Shown: positions 10,543-23,850 of the stretch, piece after piece | Position numbering within the stretch: the first letter of the stretch is position 1 | How the letters are laid out: each line of letters opens with the position of its first letter | Source: Takakia lepidozioides | Taxonomy: Eukaryota; Streptophyta; Takakiopsida; Takakiales; Takakiaceae | DNA length: 64,000 nt | Direction of reading: 5' to 3' | Assembly: GCA_030704615.1 (NCBI GenBank) | Contig: CM060731.1 | Coordinates: 15,438,001-15,502,000, forward strand | Program-made: the position numbers and the translations under genes | The notes under the pieces: model-generated | What the model saw: only the letters and a program-made list of their open reading frames with translations | What the model was told of the DNA's origin: nothing | Database searches by the model: none

Positions 10543-12863
10543 TCATAGCCTGTCTTTGTACTCAGACAATGGAGTGATCCAGTCCTCGAGGCCCTTCCGC
10601 TTCCGAATTTCTATGACTGATGTTCCTGCTTGAGTTTAAGGGTCATGTGGGTCACTGTTCATCATTTCGCAGTGATCGAAGACACACTGGGGGAAGGCCT
10701 GCCCAGATGTTGCAGCTCGGAGGGTACCTGAGAATCCGAAGGACTCATTGACAGGGAGCTAAGCCTTGATGTCGTACAGAGGGGGTCCTGGCCTCTGAAC
10801 CTCTTCGAACACATGCCCTCATTTTTTATTGAGTGCACCATAGCCCACCAAGAGCACATTCTGGTGCCCGGATTTCCACCCAGTAGACAGGCTCTAAGGG
10901 GCAGGGTTTGGCAGTGAGCTGAGCTACATACATCACACGCCTGGAAGTAGGGATGACCTGGCCACCACCATGTCAATAGCATCAGCATGCAGCACCATGT
11001 CACACACCTCGCGCATGCTCTCTCAGCAACAGCACCCTCTTATGTGGCCAACTGAAAGGCAGCAACTACTGAATCCTTAATTTCATTGAGATACCGGACT
11101 CCCTTATGCATGTCAACTACCATATGGTCCGAGGGTTTCAGGTCCAAAGCACCAAGTTTTCTTGGCAAGATCCTTGTCCCATCCAAACTCTTCAGCCAAA
11201 ATCTTACTCCTGGGGGGGCCAATGGGACCTTCATCAATGGCATCAGGCAAACCATCCTCAAGGGGGCCTTGCCTCAAAGTAGAGCCTGTTCTGTTTGTTT
11301 GGCGACTTTCTCATCACCGTTCTCACAGACTACTCCAATACAATCTCCCGGAAGGAAACAACCGGGTCAGAAACAACAATCTCAGCCCCTCCCATGCCAT
11401 CCCAAAGGTCCTTGAGACAAATCTCGAAATGAAGCTCTCCTGCACTGCAATGATGTGTTCCCCACTCTCCTTAGTTGTGCAGGGTCCGACTTGGCCAGTC
11501 GCTTCAAACCTTCAACCAGCTTGGGCAGGTCAGAGGCAATCTTACAATTGCACTGCAACATGTACAACAAGTGAGACAGAGAACTTATGGGCATCCACCA
11601 TCATTGGTGAGAGTGGCATTCTTGGTGATATACTGATCAATTCCCACCATTGCCACCGTGTTGCCACAGCGCACATCCTCTACTGACTCTTGGCATCTGC
11701 CCATCCAGATAACTGTGCACTGGACACTCTTGGTGTACAAATCCTCCTTCTGGCCGGGTACATAGTTAGGCCCCATGATTCGGACCTTTGCACCAGTAAG
11801 TCTTACGCCCACCACCTGTGCTTTTGGATCATGAGATGAACCCAAGTACGAAGTGGAGACAATACTTCAGTAGAGGCAGATCCCGAACCGAGAAACAGAG
11901 CATCTTGTAAGGTATCACCAAGTGGAGGCAAGTTGGGTGAGTGCACCTTCCCAGAAAAGACTCGTCTGAAGGCAAGGAACTGACCTTTGTCAGGGGCAGG
12001 AATCATCTTGGAGACATAAAGCATCAGAGGACCTTCTGGGTCACAGTTTCTGAAAGCAGGGCCTACTGGAATTCCAAGGGCCCTTCGTACAGATTCTCAA
12101 CCTGTACCTCTGAGCATGGCTGGAGAGTGCAGATGGTGGATCATAGGCTCAAGTAGTGCAATGCTTGCAGGCAGCCAGGTCTGCATTACCCTCTTCATCA
12201 ATGTTTTACCCAGAAGATCTTTCTCCTCATCCTAACTTAGCCATCATAGGCCACAGCTTGTCTTTCTGATCATTCATGCAATGCCGATGATCTGCTTAAT
12301 AGGGTTGTATACAAACGGCACAGATCCACACAGGCATGTAGCTGCACCAGTGTTCTTGGTTGTCCACTTCTTGGTGGAAGTATCAAAGTAGTTCTCACCC
12401 CAGAATCTTTCCATCATCTTTCTCCCGTCCACATTGAACTCGGATGCATACATCTTGGTAAAAGTAGTGAGAGTGAAGACCCAACCATGAAGACCAGCGG
12501 AGAAGGCGACTCAATATACACTTGCACGTCACCAAGCAACTTGTCCTCACATGTGGCCATAGTGGCACTGGCGTTCTCAATCACACGCTGGAATTCTGGT
12601 ATGCCTCCTCCCCCTCAACTTGCAACTCCATGAAACATCTGTCGATCTTGTTGACAGTCAACGCTGGCCTGATCCTCTCACCTAGTGCTTGACCAAGTAC
12701 ACTCTCAGTCTGGACACCGAGGTTGAAACAAAATGAATGAGTGGGAACCAAGCAGAAAGAAAGAATCTTCCTCAGCGTGGTCCACATGAGCAATCACGGA
12801 CATGTCCCTCATGTTATGCTTCTTGTCCATAACCCAACGCAGCTCATCTGCTGCGAACTTCAC
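10543..12863 (-). pseudogene. Decayed eEF2 (elongation factor 2) pseudogene, intron-containing
   Basis: eEF2 is the ribosomal translocase GTPase. The minus strand retains, in order: the N-terminus after an AG acceptor ([28 protein letters not shown]); [19 protein letters not shown] and [56 protein letters not shown] and [62 protein letters not shown]; and ITPLSEYKDRL-stop. Right after AHVDH the P-loop remainder and the rest of G1-G3 are gone (about 100 residues). At least four frameshifts and several stops follow. A GTGCAC...GCACAG interval near 11835-11960 sits cleanly between FSGK and VVGVRL, so an intron is retained. It is therefore a decayed gene copy and not a processed one. It cannot encode a working GTPase. 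Confidence 0.9.
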
Positions 12864-13929
12864 CTGCAAACACCACGATGACAAATGCAGCTCCAAGCTG
12901 AGCTTCACATGATCAAAAACTAAACCAGACATTCGAATGCAACGTTAAAACAAGCATCCGAGCACTACAGCCCCAAAACACCCCTGACAGCAGCACTCTA
13001 GTACAACAGAATGCACGGAAAGTGCAAATAACAGTATGACCCGAGATCCTTCCGCCCGTCAGCAAAAGCAAGCTCCGCAAATCAACACAGCGCATGAATA
13101 TCACCATGTTCGATAACTGAAAGATGGCTGCCAGACCCATCCGAGCAGCGAGGGACCGACAAGGCCGAGCCACAAAAACAGCACAGGACAACTAAACAAA
13201 CCAGCTCAATCGCGTCTACGAATGCTTAACATGGCACCCACGTGATGAAATCCGCCCCCAGGCAGCTGTCTGGGAAGGAGTGCGATGCAGCTCAGCTCAG
13301 CTGCGTAAAGCTCGCACCGAAAGGACTTTCCAGTTGCAGCCCCCTGGGCATATTGGCCCACACGCCTCCACGCCGATCAACGGCTTCAATCGGATCGTAT
13401 TCAGCGATCCGGGTATGACTAACAGAACCGTGAAATAGAGTAGTGACACTGCAGCCTCGCACTGCGAGGTCATAACATGAAAATGACAGTGCCATGGCAC
13501 AATGCTTGCAGGGCAGTTGGAAGAAGACTCCAGCACCCACTGCATCCCGTGATCTTAGTCTTTTGCACTATCTTCGGACCTGATTATGTGAACGATGCGC
13601 TTTTGCTTCGTTGCATGTTTGTGTCCAATCCACGATATTGGTCTAAGTATTGTTTTCACTCTAACATGCCAATGATCACTACTGGCCCCCACCACTCGCA
13701 ATTGTATGCAGGGCATTGGGATCCCAAATGAACGAAACAGTTTGCTGAGAGTTTCTCAACTTCGTGAAACAGTTTTGCTCTCTGGTTTCGTGCTGAGGCC
13801 CTACCATCCTGCGGCCTCTCCCAAATTATCTCCCGATCCTGTGGAGAAGGGGAGGGGAGGGGAGGGGAGGGGAGGTGCCAATAAGTGTCCTGCTTGTAAG
13901 TAGGGGACAATAGTTTTAGCAGAAAAGAT
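12864..13929. other. Former 5' region of the eEF2 pseudogene plus simple repeat
   Basis: No coding exon recognised on either strand. A leader with ATG for the pseudogene is expected here, because family members often have an intron right after M, but none is convincing. A (GGGGA)n tract lies at 13848-13875. Confidence 0.5.
13848..13875. repeat. (GGGGA)n pentanucleotide tract
   Basis: About five GGGGA units in a row, ending in GGGGAGGTG. Confidence 0.9.
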
Positions 13930-13996
13930 CGTTGTCTTGGTGCACTCTCGATGCTATCAAATTGTGGAAGATAAGAGCTATGGAAATCTCGGATTC
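13930..13996 (+). repeat. 67-bp direct repeat, copy 1
   Basis: Begins CGTTGTCTTGGTGCAC and ends GGAAATCTCGGATTC. It is nearly identical to 14825-14893, 895 bases downstream. Both copies keep a frame for YQIVEDKSYGNLGF, then diverge abruptly. It may be a duplicated exon or a repeat end. Confidence 0.85.
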
Positions 13997-14060
13997 GTCA
14001 ACGTTTCCCACTAAAATCACCTCGCGGGAACCTCAATATGTCTAATTGTCTTCTCTACAG

Positions 14061-14120
14061 AATTCACGGATTGCTAAGGTTGTGAAGGCGGAGTGTGTGA
14101 TGACGCCCACAAAACTGAAG
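14061..14120 (+). other. Possible 20-codon exon, unassigned
   Basis: Flanked by a good acceptor (TTCTCTACAG) and a donor (AAG|GTGACC), open in phase 0, encoding NSRIAKVVKAECVMTPTKLK. About 30 bases further a frame begins MAMYEACRKYKANDNFKRC. Its Y..C.KY pattern could be a 5' exon of the LRR-WD40 gene downstream. I could not connect it in phase. Confidence 0.25.
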
Positions 14121-14824
14121 GTGACCCTCACATTCTAACCTAAATTGCGATGGCGATGTATGAGGCATGTAGAAAGTATAAAGCAAATGATAACTTCAAA
14201 CGGTGCCTAGAAGCAGCTGTGGCGAAGAGGGAGGGCCCTGCATCCGCACTCTTCCATCAATTTTTTCCTTGTATGCTGTAATTCTCCTGCCAAGAATATG
14301 CTGGTGGGCATTATCAGTATCTATTGAACAAAACATCGACCTCCAGCGATTCAAATCTTGCCTTTCTGGGTTTCTTCACCTTCCTACCTACTTTCGCGCA
14401 CTGAATCCTGGAGTCAGTTCACTGATCATTCTCCCTGTCTCGTTGGAACGTTTTGTTGGAGCTGCAAGTCTTTCTAGCTGAGTTTCCATCTGTAAGGATT
14501 GAGGACTTGTTTCCAAGGCTGGGGTTGTACCTAATCGGCTGTCAGGAGCATCCATTTGAACTACGTATTTGAACTTTGGGTTCTGAAGAGATTGTGGCTA
14601 CTTTATCTAAGGTGGATCACAGAATTCTCGGAGCTGGAATTCAATCTGACCGACTTTCAGGAAACTTGTTTTTTTGCGTTCGCTTTCGAGGCATTCGGTG
14701 AGCATCATATGGCGATGGAGATGGTAGATGTTGATTCGGCTCAATCAATCTGGCGCCATGTTTGTGGCGGTTGTGCCCTGGTGGATGTGAGCAAGGATGC
14801 AATAATTCCAAGCATCTATTGATA

Positions 14825-14893
14825 CGTTGTCTTGGTGCACACACTCGATTATATCAAATTGTGGAAGATAAGAGCTATGGAAATCTCGGATTC
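14825..14893 (+). repeat. 67-bp direct repeat, copy 2
   Basis: Pair of 13930-13996, differing mainly by a small CACA insertion and a few substitutions near its start. Confidence 0.85.
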
Positions 14894-16398
14894 AAGCACT
14901 CTGCTTGCACGGTAATTCCACTACTCCGAGCAATTTCACCTTCTATGTTAAACCCTAATCCTTGCAGAAGAGATAGTTGCAGGGCAGTTTCAGTGTTACC
15001 TTTGTCTTTATCTTCATGCTGCATTTGAATTCTGTTCCATTGAGGATGATGAAACTTGTTGTCGGTACTTTCAACTCCCTCTGTCCCATGGTGCATGAAG
15101 TCATAGCTCTTTCTTTCCATAGTGATGGGTGGGAGAAGCTGTGCTAATCCCCTAGTTGTGGGGCAGTGCTTGAAGGCACTCAAGGAATCCTTGCTTTTTG
15201 ATCTCCTCCTAGGAGCCCTTCCTGAACTGTCCCATCGTGAGTTTTGAGTTGGTTAGTCAAGTTCCATAACCATTAGAAATTGTTTTCCAAGAAAGAGTTC
15301 ACTCTTGAAAAAGTAGTATCACAAATGAAGAAAGGAGATTCCAAGTTAACACGGGATTGGGCTGTCTCTGCCCTATCTTTCTCTTGCACCAATCTACACT
15401 AAAACTCCTGTAACTGGATTTGCATCGGCTGTGAGCAAGCCCAGGGCAATTTGAGCTGAGTTTCATCCCTGGTAGGTTCACCCATAGAGGACTAGCATGT
15501 AGCAGGGACAAGGGTGAGTCATAACCAACCTTCACAGGGAAGGGTCAACACAAACGTCTTTGCACCGAAAACAGAGTGAAAATCCTACACAATACTTCCA
15601 TTGCCTTGCAACTGTGGTCATTGCATGAGGAATGATCAGTACATTAGCGAAGCAGGGACATAGCACGATTGTAGGCAGGTAGCCTAGGTACTTTTAATTA
15701 CAATCTAACACAAAGTTTTATGGAGACATTGGCTTGAGAAGCTTAACAGAGAACAGATCTACCTGAAGGAAGGCCACTAATGGCATTGGTTGTTGTGCAG
15801 GTATGTTGAATCATGTGAGAGATTTGGTGTCGCTCCCCACAGTGCAATGCTTGCAGCATTTGGAAAGGTCTGAAATTCCTCCTTGTGGTCTCTACAATCA
15901 CTATCATCACAAGTGCTAGAAAACCGACACAGTTGATAAAGCACAAGCATGTCATTCTGATCTGCGAACTTGATTGTCTGAACAATATAGCTATGGGGTC
16001 GTAAAGCTTAGAAAAGTTTAAAACTTCCAACTATCCACAAACATACACACAGAGAGAAGCCAGCATGAAGTAGAGCCACTTCCCTTTGCATCAGGTAGTT
16101 CAGAGTTTCTTTGTGTAATACAAATTTTGGTCAGAGAGAGTTATGTGAATGATCAAGTTCCCATCAAATGCTCGTGAATTGTTAAGAAGTCTATCTGTAC
16201 GTAAGTTGTGGCTTACAACTCAGATTGTGATAGTGTAAGGTACAACTGTTGGAGGCACTACTGTTTTCTGTTGCTTGCCTTGTACTTGCTTATGGCCCCT
16301 CAGCTGAAGGTGTTAATACAAAGCTGATTTAGGCTACCAATGTCCGTAGTCTTCATTAACAGAGCTAAGAGCTAAGATTGCGTCTCTGAGATGTGCAG
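14894..16398. other. Unassigned 1.5 kb before the LRR-WD40 exons
   Basis: No exon could be linked to a family. The 5' coding exon(s) of the following gene should lie here or further upstream. Short open stretches on both strands lack paired splice sites. Confidence 0.4.
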
Positions 16399-19300
16399 GT
16401 GAGAGTACAAGGAGCCAGCAAAGACACTCAGATTCTTGAGCTTTGCTTGGATCATCTAGGGGAGGCCGATGCCCTCCCTCTTGTTGAAACGCTGACTATG
16501 GTGGAAACCTCAAAGATTGAGGCAGTGGATGTGGTCCACAATAACACCTTGTCCAGTCTCAAGTGGCAACTAATGCTACAGATGCTGCGAGCTGCTGGCT
16601 CCAAGCTCCGCATGGCAGACCTGAGAGATAACTCATTCAGTCGAGAAGCTCTTAGGTTGGCCTGTCTCTGACCTTTTAATTGCAATGACCCTGAAGGGTT
16701 GAGATGGATATCAATGCTTATGTACATTTGGCAGCAGACTGCAGGTTAGGCGAGAAATGTCTGCAAATGAAGTTTGCTATGTGTGACATATTCGTGATCC
16801 TTCCACTGTTTATCTTTTATAGCAGACGCGATCTGTCAAGTTGATGTATAGGACTTGACACGACAGATATTTCTATTGTTTTGTGTACAGAGAGCTATTC
16901 CAGGGAGGACTTGACTGCCAGATCCTGGACCTCAGTTTCTCACATGTCCGCAAACTGGAAATGTCAGGACACTTTCCCACACTACACACGCTCAAGCTTG
17001 ACTACAGTCTCCCTGTAACCAGTCTGCCTGAGGGCTGCTTCCATGCCATGCCGAAGCTGGCAAAGCTCTCTATGTGTGGCACCAACATTGCAAATCTATG
17101 GACAACTTGTGCAGCACTTGTCAAACTTCCTTCTCTCTTGGAACTTCGTTTCCAGAAGTGTCTGTGCTGTCAGGGGACAGGGCAATGCACAACTATGGCA
17201 ACCCCTGCTCCAACAGATACCGTGGGCTTGCGAGAGGGCTCCATGTATCAGGTACAGTGAACTCCTTGTATGACTTTTCTGTGGTTCCAATTCTGAAGTG
17301 CTTATTTTCATGCCTGCCAGCATCAAATGTCATTACATGACCAGAAAAAATCCATTTGGATACAGCGGGTGGCATGCCGGATTATGAAATCAAATGCATG
17401 AAGGGAAAGTGTGGGTCAAGAATGTTGTGGTTTTGCTGAGAGATTAATCATGGACACAGAACAGGAGAATTGGCCCACTGTCGTCAGTTTCTACTTCTTC
17501 TAAGCCTTCCTTGAATACTGTGACAGGGTGGTGCAGAGAAGAACCGTACCAGGGATTGGGTACCCCCTGCAACAGATGGCAACGAATACGCGTCACCTGA
17601 TACAGAGCACTCTGATTTCTCAGGAACTGAGGACGATGAGTCTGATGGCCCTTTCTCTGTTGATTCGGATGACAATCAGCCCTCTAGCAGCTCCACTGGG
17701 GAATCATCAGGGGAGAGTGAGAGAGACCTGGTCAGTGTTTCTTTTGTAGTGTGGTTTAATCACAAAGAGCGAAGATTTCAGCTCCGCATATAGCTGGTGG
17801 AATCCAACATGCCGTGCAAATATATTACATAGCAAGAATGAATTACTAGTTGCTTAAAGAGGTGGTTTGTCGAAAGTTGAGGCATTCACTTGTGCTGAAA
17901 GCCTTGTGCTGCAGATCGAAGCAAACGAGGGCCAACCTATGGACATCACCACAGCAGACGATATTAACCAGGAAGGAGCTGTAGAGTTTGAGAGAGGTGG
18001 CACACTCCCACCAAACCAACAAGCCCCCTGGGAAGCCCTCGAGCAACCTGTCTTTGAGGACAGCAGTTGGGGTCCCATCAGAAGTACACAAGTTGGAACG
18101 AGTCAGATGCTGTTGGACATCCTAGGACTTGGCAATACAGACGTTGTCCTTAGATTGCTGGAGCCACAACAAAGGGTTTCCCACCAGGCCCGCCACAGGG
18201 TGGACATGGAGATTGATAGGACAGGGGAAGCCACTGAGGAGGAGGCTGTGGTAATGTCAAGACTTACCAGTAATGGAACAGCTGACCTTGTTCGAGAGGT
18301 GAATCGGAGAGCCAGTTACAGATTGAGAACTGGCAGTGGTGAAGAGGCTGGTGAGACAGGGGCAGGAAGCTCCGGGGATGAAGGAGAGGAACACTTTTCC
18401 ATGACCCCTCCACGAGCTGCCCTTGCCTTGGCCCGCCATCCATCACCCATCTGTTATGAAAGTCATTACAGGGAGTTCATGATTTCAACGCTGCCAGCGC
18501 TACAGGTGCTGGATAATATTCTCATTACAGAGAGGGACAGGGAGGCAGCACGCTGTGTATATAAGGAGCATTTTGAGCCTTTTGCAAACAAACGGAATGA
18601 GACAGAAAATGTGCTTCAGGTAGTGCACCATACATCAATTGCATCCTGGGAGGTGTTGTTTGAACATGTAGTTGAACACCTTCAGAGATAAAGTATCTTT
18701 CATTGACCATCCTCATATTGCTGTATTTGTATTGTGGGCCAGGTGTTGAAGCGGCGAGAGAAGGGTGGGTGGGGTGTGGGAGCCTCAAGTAGGGGAAGTA
18801 AGCTGGGATTTGTGGACCATGAGCACAGCCCTGCTGCCTTTAGTCGTTCTCTTTCAGCTGCCAAAATGGCATCTTGCCCATGGCCGGCAACCAATGCAAT
18901 TTGCCGGATGAAAAAAGCCAGTTCGGAGTTGAGTCGTCGATGCCGTCCCCGACAGTTTGAGTATCATCCCACTGAGGCAAGCTACATGGTGTTTGGGACG
19001 CTCCATGGAGAGGTCGTGGTTGTAAATCATGAGAGTGATAAGGTGGTTGGTTATGTGCAATCCATCGGTGCTCCCCACAGTATTCTGGGCCTTTGTTGGC
19101 TCAACAAAGACCCTCACAAGGTACTCTCACCCACCCAATATCCCCTGTCCGGCTGCTTTTGTGTATTTGAGCTCCCTTGGATTCGAGACCAATATTAAGT
19201 ACCAGATGGTGCAATTTGCAATGGCTACATTTACAACCAGTGTTATTTGTGTGAGACTCTCAACCAAAACACAGCTATTGTTGCTTTAATCATTTTCTAA

Positions 19301-21872
19301 CTCAGGAAAAAGATGCTTGTCTGGTTGAAAGCAACTTCTTAAGTATCAGTGCATTGATTTGGCAAGTTGGCCCTGATGTTCTTTTTGCACCAACGTGCAG
19401 CTCATAGCAGGGTCCGACAATGGATCCCTTCAGCTCTATGACATTAACCACATGAGAGCTTCAATGGTGATTGCTGGTGGACGAGGAGGGGGCCTAGGCA
19501 TTTCAAACAGCTATGATGGTCCAGGATATTGGGGGCAGCAGTCAGGAGGGGAGAGTTTTAGAAGCCGCAGTGGTCGGAGTCCTGCAATTTATACATATGA
19601 TTATTTTGAGAAATTGACTTCTGTTCATATCAATTCAACAGACGATTACTTTTTGGCAAGTGGTTATTCCAAGCATGTTGGCCTCTACGATCTTCGCACA
19701 GGCACGCGACTACAGATATATCCAGACCTCCACCAGGAGCACATCAATGTTGTCAAATTTGCTCATCATTCACCAAATTTATTTGCGACATCGTCTTTTG
19801 ACAAGGACATAAAGATGTGGGATATAAGGCAGAAGGTCAGGCAGCCACTGTACACTGTCCAAAGCACACGAGGAAACGTGATGGTTTGTTTCTCCCAGGA
19901 CGACCACTATATTCTTTCCTCGGCTGTGGATAATGAGGTAATTTACATTCCTCAGTCTATTTTCTGCTCACAGGTTTGGTGGAAGTGATTTCTATTCACC
20001 TTTCAACAGGATCCTTCAGAAGCTATTCAGTAAACAACTCTTTTTATCTTAAACCTGTCAGTATTTCATGAGAAACAACATGGAGTAGTGAAGAAATTGT
20101 GGATAATTGCCTTATCAGACGGTGCCGTCTGTTAAGAATTTTCTGGTGCATTCCATCTGCCTTTACAGCAAGCTCTAAATTCTCTACTCCACTGATATGT
20201 GGGCAGGTACGGCAACATCTGGCAGTGGATGGGAGGCTTCACATGAAGTTTGATATACCACCTATGGGCAGCAACCAGAACTACACACGCTCCTACTATC
20301 TTAATGGTCGTGACTACATTATAACTGGCAGCTGTGAGGAGAATGTGGTCCGTATCTGCTGTGCACAAACTGGCCGTCGTTTGAGAGACCTGGCCTTGGA
20401 GGTACACATGCTCGAAATCTCCAGTCTTCAAAAGTGTCTTACTTCGTTGAAAGTCTGTTTTGTAACCAACCCAGTGTCTGGGTTTTCCTTCGGTTGCCAG
20501 TGGAAGTGTAACAAGTCTTTGAATGTTACTGTGCCCCTCTGTAGGTGGCTTTTGTGAGCATATCTGAGTTGCCTCTTTTTGGGTCCTGGAGCTTTGGTAT
20601 GTTCATAATTTTACAAGCTATGTTGTTGATTGTTTTGTGCATCTCATGTTGCATGCAGGGCCGTGGCTTGAGGAACTCCTTGTATGTCCAGTCATTGAGA
20701 GGCGATCCTTTCAAGGTGAGTTGGCCCTACATACCTTGGTTACGTGGTAATTTGGCGATGCCTGACTTGAGTACCTTCAGATTTTGGCATTCATCTTTCT
20801 TTCTCTATGCAGAGTCTTTGGAAAGCAATTGCAAAGTCTTCCATGGGTCAATTGTGGGTCACTCGTGGTTGTGACCACTGTGGGACGCCGACCACAAGAC
20901 TCTGAAAGGCAGTCTGAAGTCTGAACCCTGTTGGAGCCATCAGCCACCTGAGCATTAAACTAACTAGGCACAGCACTTGGATGGCAGATATCAATCTGGT
21001 TACAAGTTGCCTAACAAAGCATGTCTTATTAGTATGGAAGATGTATGGCATGTGTCAGGTAAAATTGGATTACTAATTCAGTGTATTGTTGTTGTGCTGG
21101 TTATATTTGCAGGACTTCCATTTTTGTGTGCTGGTTGCCTATAATCATCCACACTCCAGATCTGAAATTGTCAAGGTATGGCCTCCTTACATGCTTGGCA
21201 CCTTGTTTTTCCTCACATTTCTACCATCGTGGCAAGGAAATCCAATCGGAGTGGTTAGTGTACAGACTGCCCAACTTGGGTACTCCTGTGTGCCCTGGAG
21301 GCCATAGTGTCTGCAGGGTATTGACCCTCCTGAAGCGAATCATGGGGTTCCTTCCCACCAGGGTACTCAAAATGAGAGAGACCCTATGTTTGTGAGGTCT
21401 TGTACTCAGTCTGGTTTCCCCATCCCTCCAACTGCAGCTCCTCTTCCACAGTTCCTTCTTCCTCTTGCTACCATGTCATATACTGTTTTGGTTATTGGTC
21501 TCCTACTACCATGTGTCTCCATGGACTCAGAACCCCTTATAGCTGTCTTAAACCAAGGCCTTGGACTGCTGGAGTTAGCCTTTCTCAGTCATGTGATGAC
21601 CTAAGTATGGGACTGCTATAGCTTTCCCTCAGCCAGTGATGCTTGGTACAGAATTTGTTTGCTTTTTCGTGTAGACATCCCCTGAACCCGTACAGTTGCT
21701 AGTGCCCAGATTTTTCCTTCTCTTGGAGTTTGTTGGATGAGGAGAAGGTAACTTTCCAGCTAAACAGACCTTTGGCTCTCTTTTGCAGGTTAATCTTTTG
21801 GCGAGGGATGTAGAAAGACAGAGCCATGACTTGGAGCCTCAATATGTGTCATTGACGGGCATGGGAGCTTGA
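16399..21872 (+). CDS. LRR and WD40 repeat protein of plant type (5' partial)
   Basis: Exons: 16399-16655, 16891-17251, 17527-17730, 17915-18619, 18743-19120, 19401-19937, 20207-20401, 20659-20715, 21113-21175, 21789-21872 (stop TGA). All are GT-AG and in phase, giving 946 visible residues. The N-terminal third is leucine-rich repeats (LRMADLRDNSFS, CQILDLSFSHVRKLEMSG, LHTLKLDYS, LAKLSMCGTNIANLWTT, LLELRFQKC). An acidic Ser-rich linker follows (SGTEDDESDGPFSVDSDD). The second half is a WD40 propeller (GTLHGEVVVVNHES, GSDNGSLQLYDI, FATSSFDKDIKMWDI, SSAVDNE, GSCEENVVRIC), with a conserved tail SLYVQSLRGDPF and SEIVKVNLLA. This LRR-linker-WD40 order and tail match a single-copy plant family. Its function is not known to me; a scaffold or substrate-receptor role is only inferred from the WD40 fold. 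The acceptor of exon 4 (17915) is the least certain, and 5' exon(s) are missing. Confidence 0.88.
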
Positions 21873-23850
21873 CACAAACAATGTATGATGCATTCAACTT
21901 CCTGTATGGTAGGCTTCACCGATCTTCCCTCGAAAAATGGTAGAATGTAGATGTAGAGAAAATAGAGGAAACAACGGAAAGGGTGGTGCACGGTTCATGG
22001 AACAAGGTCCAAAATGAAGAATAAGGTCAGACTCTGAAATTTGCCTATATTATTTCCCCCCATCTCTTTTTCACAGAGGTCTCTCTAAACAAGGGCTTAG
22101 TCTCACCAATTTGGCACAATTTGGCACAGACCACATTCAATCTTGTACAGGTAAAAAAAGATTGAACTCTTCTATCTAACATGAATTTTAGCACTTATTC
22201 AAGTCCACAGCACCATTTGTATTTCAAATAATGTATATAATTACTATACATATATAATAAGAAGTTTATGTACAGTAGAAAGTCTTTGCACTGCTGATCC
22301 GCGGAGGTTTGAACCTGTAATACAAATAATCTCGAATTTGCAGCCACATAGATGTCAAGTAATTGAGTCACTAATGGAAATCAACATGACAAATTAGAAC
22401 AGAATCCTTTCCATTTAGTTGTGTGGTGTGAGGTTTTGATGAATATATTTTCGAGACTGTGATAGGAATGTCAAGAGATGATGATGATGTCACAGAGAGT
22501 GCTCAAATACCCATAAACCCATCTCTGTTCAGGAATTTTCCGCAATGGTTACTTACCTTAACAGGATCTTAACCCTTAAGTGACTAGCAATGGTGCGCCC
22601 GTCCTAAAACCATATAGGTATAGCTTCATGGATGAGCTGTATGTCAACTGTATGTGCCACCCTGAATCATCCAAACCATACAAATCTATCCTTACCTATT
22701 TCATCCATATACTATCAAAATCTCTGGACAATTCACCGTTGGAATTGAGAGATCATAACAAAATCAAATGCCTCATTTTTCAAGTCCACTCAAAATTTGG
22801 TCCTAAAACTTGGTTTGAACAAGCTTTAGCTCAACCTTCTAGATTTTCCATGTCTGAATGTTCTTCACAGTCAGCATCCTTGCCACCTATGTGGTGTTGT
22901 CACCAGAATCTTAAGCAAACTCCAAATTCTTGAAATGGCTCCTTTGTATGTGGGCGGGGGGGAGTAAAATTGTCCTCCAATTTCATTGTCACAGAAAACA
23001 GCCTATGGGGGATACATTTTTTCCACGAAATTGAAATGCTCAATGATCATTGTGTGCCATGTGGGATTTCATATTGGATTGCCAAATTCCAGAGGATTCC
23101 AAGAATTTGGCAAGTCCACATGTTCCTTTCAGTAATTTCTAACCAACTTGAGCACTGTGTTGCCAGAGTTAGCAACACTTTTGGGGACTATTTTGTGGGC
23201 CATGTCACTCAATACGCAAAAATTTGACGGCCCCAGGATCGATTAGCAAATGGATAAAAACATATATAGGGTGAGATATATGTTCACCTATGAGACACTA
23301 TGTATGTGTTAAAAATTGCGGCAAGTCCAACAGACATGGAAATGCATGTTAGGATATTGCTCGAAGGATTACGGGCACAACCGCACTTCAAAGTTTCCAA
23401 TCATAATGTCATGGGGCGTGAAATGGAAGGAAAAGAAATGTATGCACTATATGGTAGTGCAAAGCTCAAAAATTGTATGTTTTTTTTTAATTATTTTTTA
23501 CGGAACAAGGGTAGGTGTTTCCCTTAACAAAAAAACAGAAGTCAACAATGGTTCTATTAAAATGCAATTTTAAGAAAACAAATCCGTTAGGTTTCGGGTT
23601 GGCAGATTCATCCAACCCTAAGTTACAAAGACGTGAGGTACAGGGCCCTATGAAACAGCGGGTTGCCCGTCCGCCTGTCTAGTGCGGGCAGCCCCGACAA
23701 ACTCATCCGCTAGACCTAACTTGATGCTCAGGCCGCATGTTGTGTGCAGTGTTGCATCGACTCGGGTTGCTGCCACGAGGAGAGTTGAGGGTTTTGAAGA
23801 TTGGCATTGCTTGAGAGGGGATTGGAGTGGAGAAGGCTGGAACAAAAGAA
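21873..23850. other. AT-rich intergenic stretch
   Basis: No gene recognised over about 2 kb. A TTAACCCTTAAGTGACTAGC string at 22571 looks like one end of a TTAA-targeting element. No mirrored partner was found before 23600. A 117-codon open frame at 22580-22933 has no recognisable motif. Confidence 0.45.

Noticed and set aside
22295-22330. B-box-like GGTTCAAACC on the minus strand
   Set aside because: No A box at proper distance and no foldable cloverleaf in this AT-rich area.
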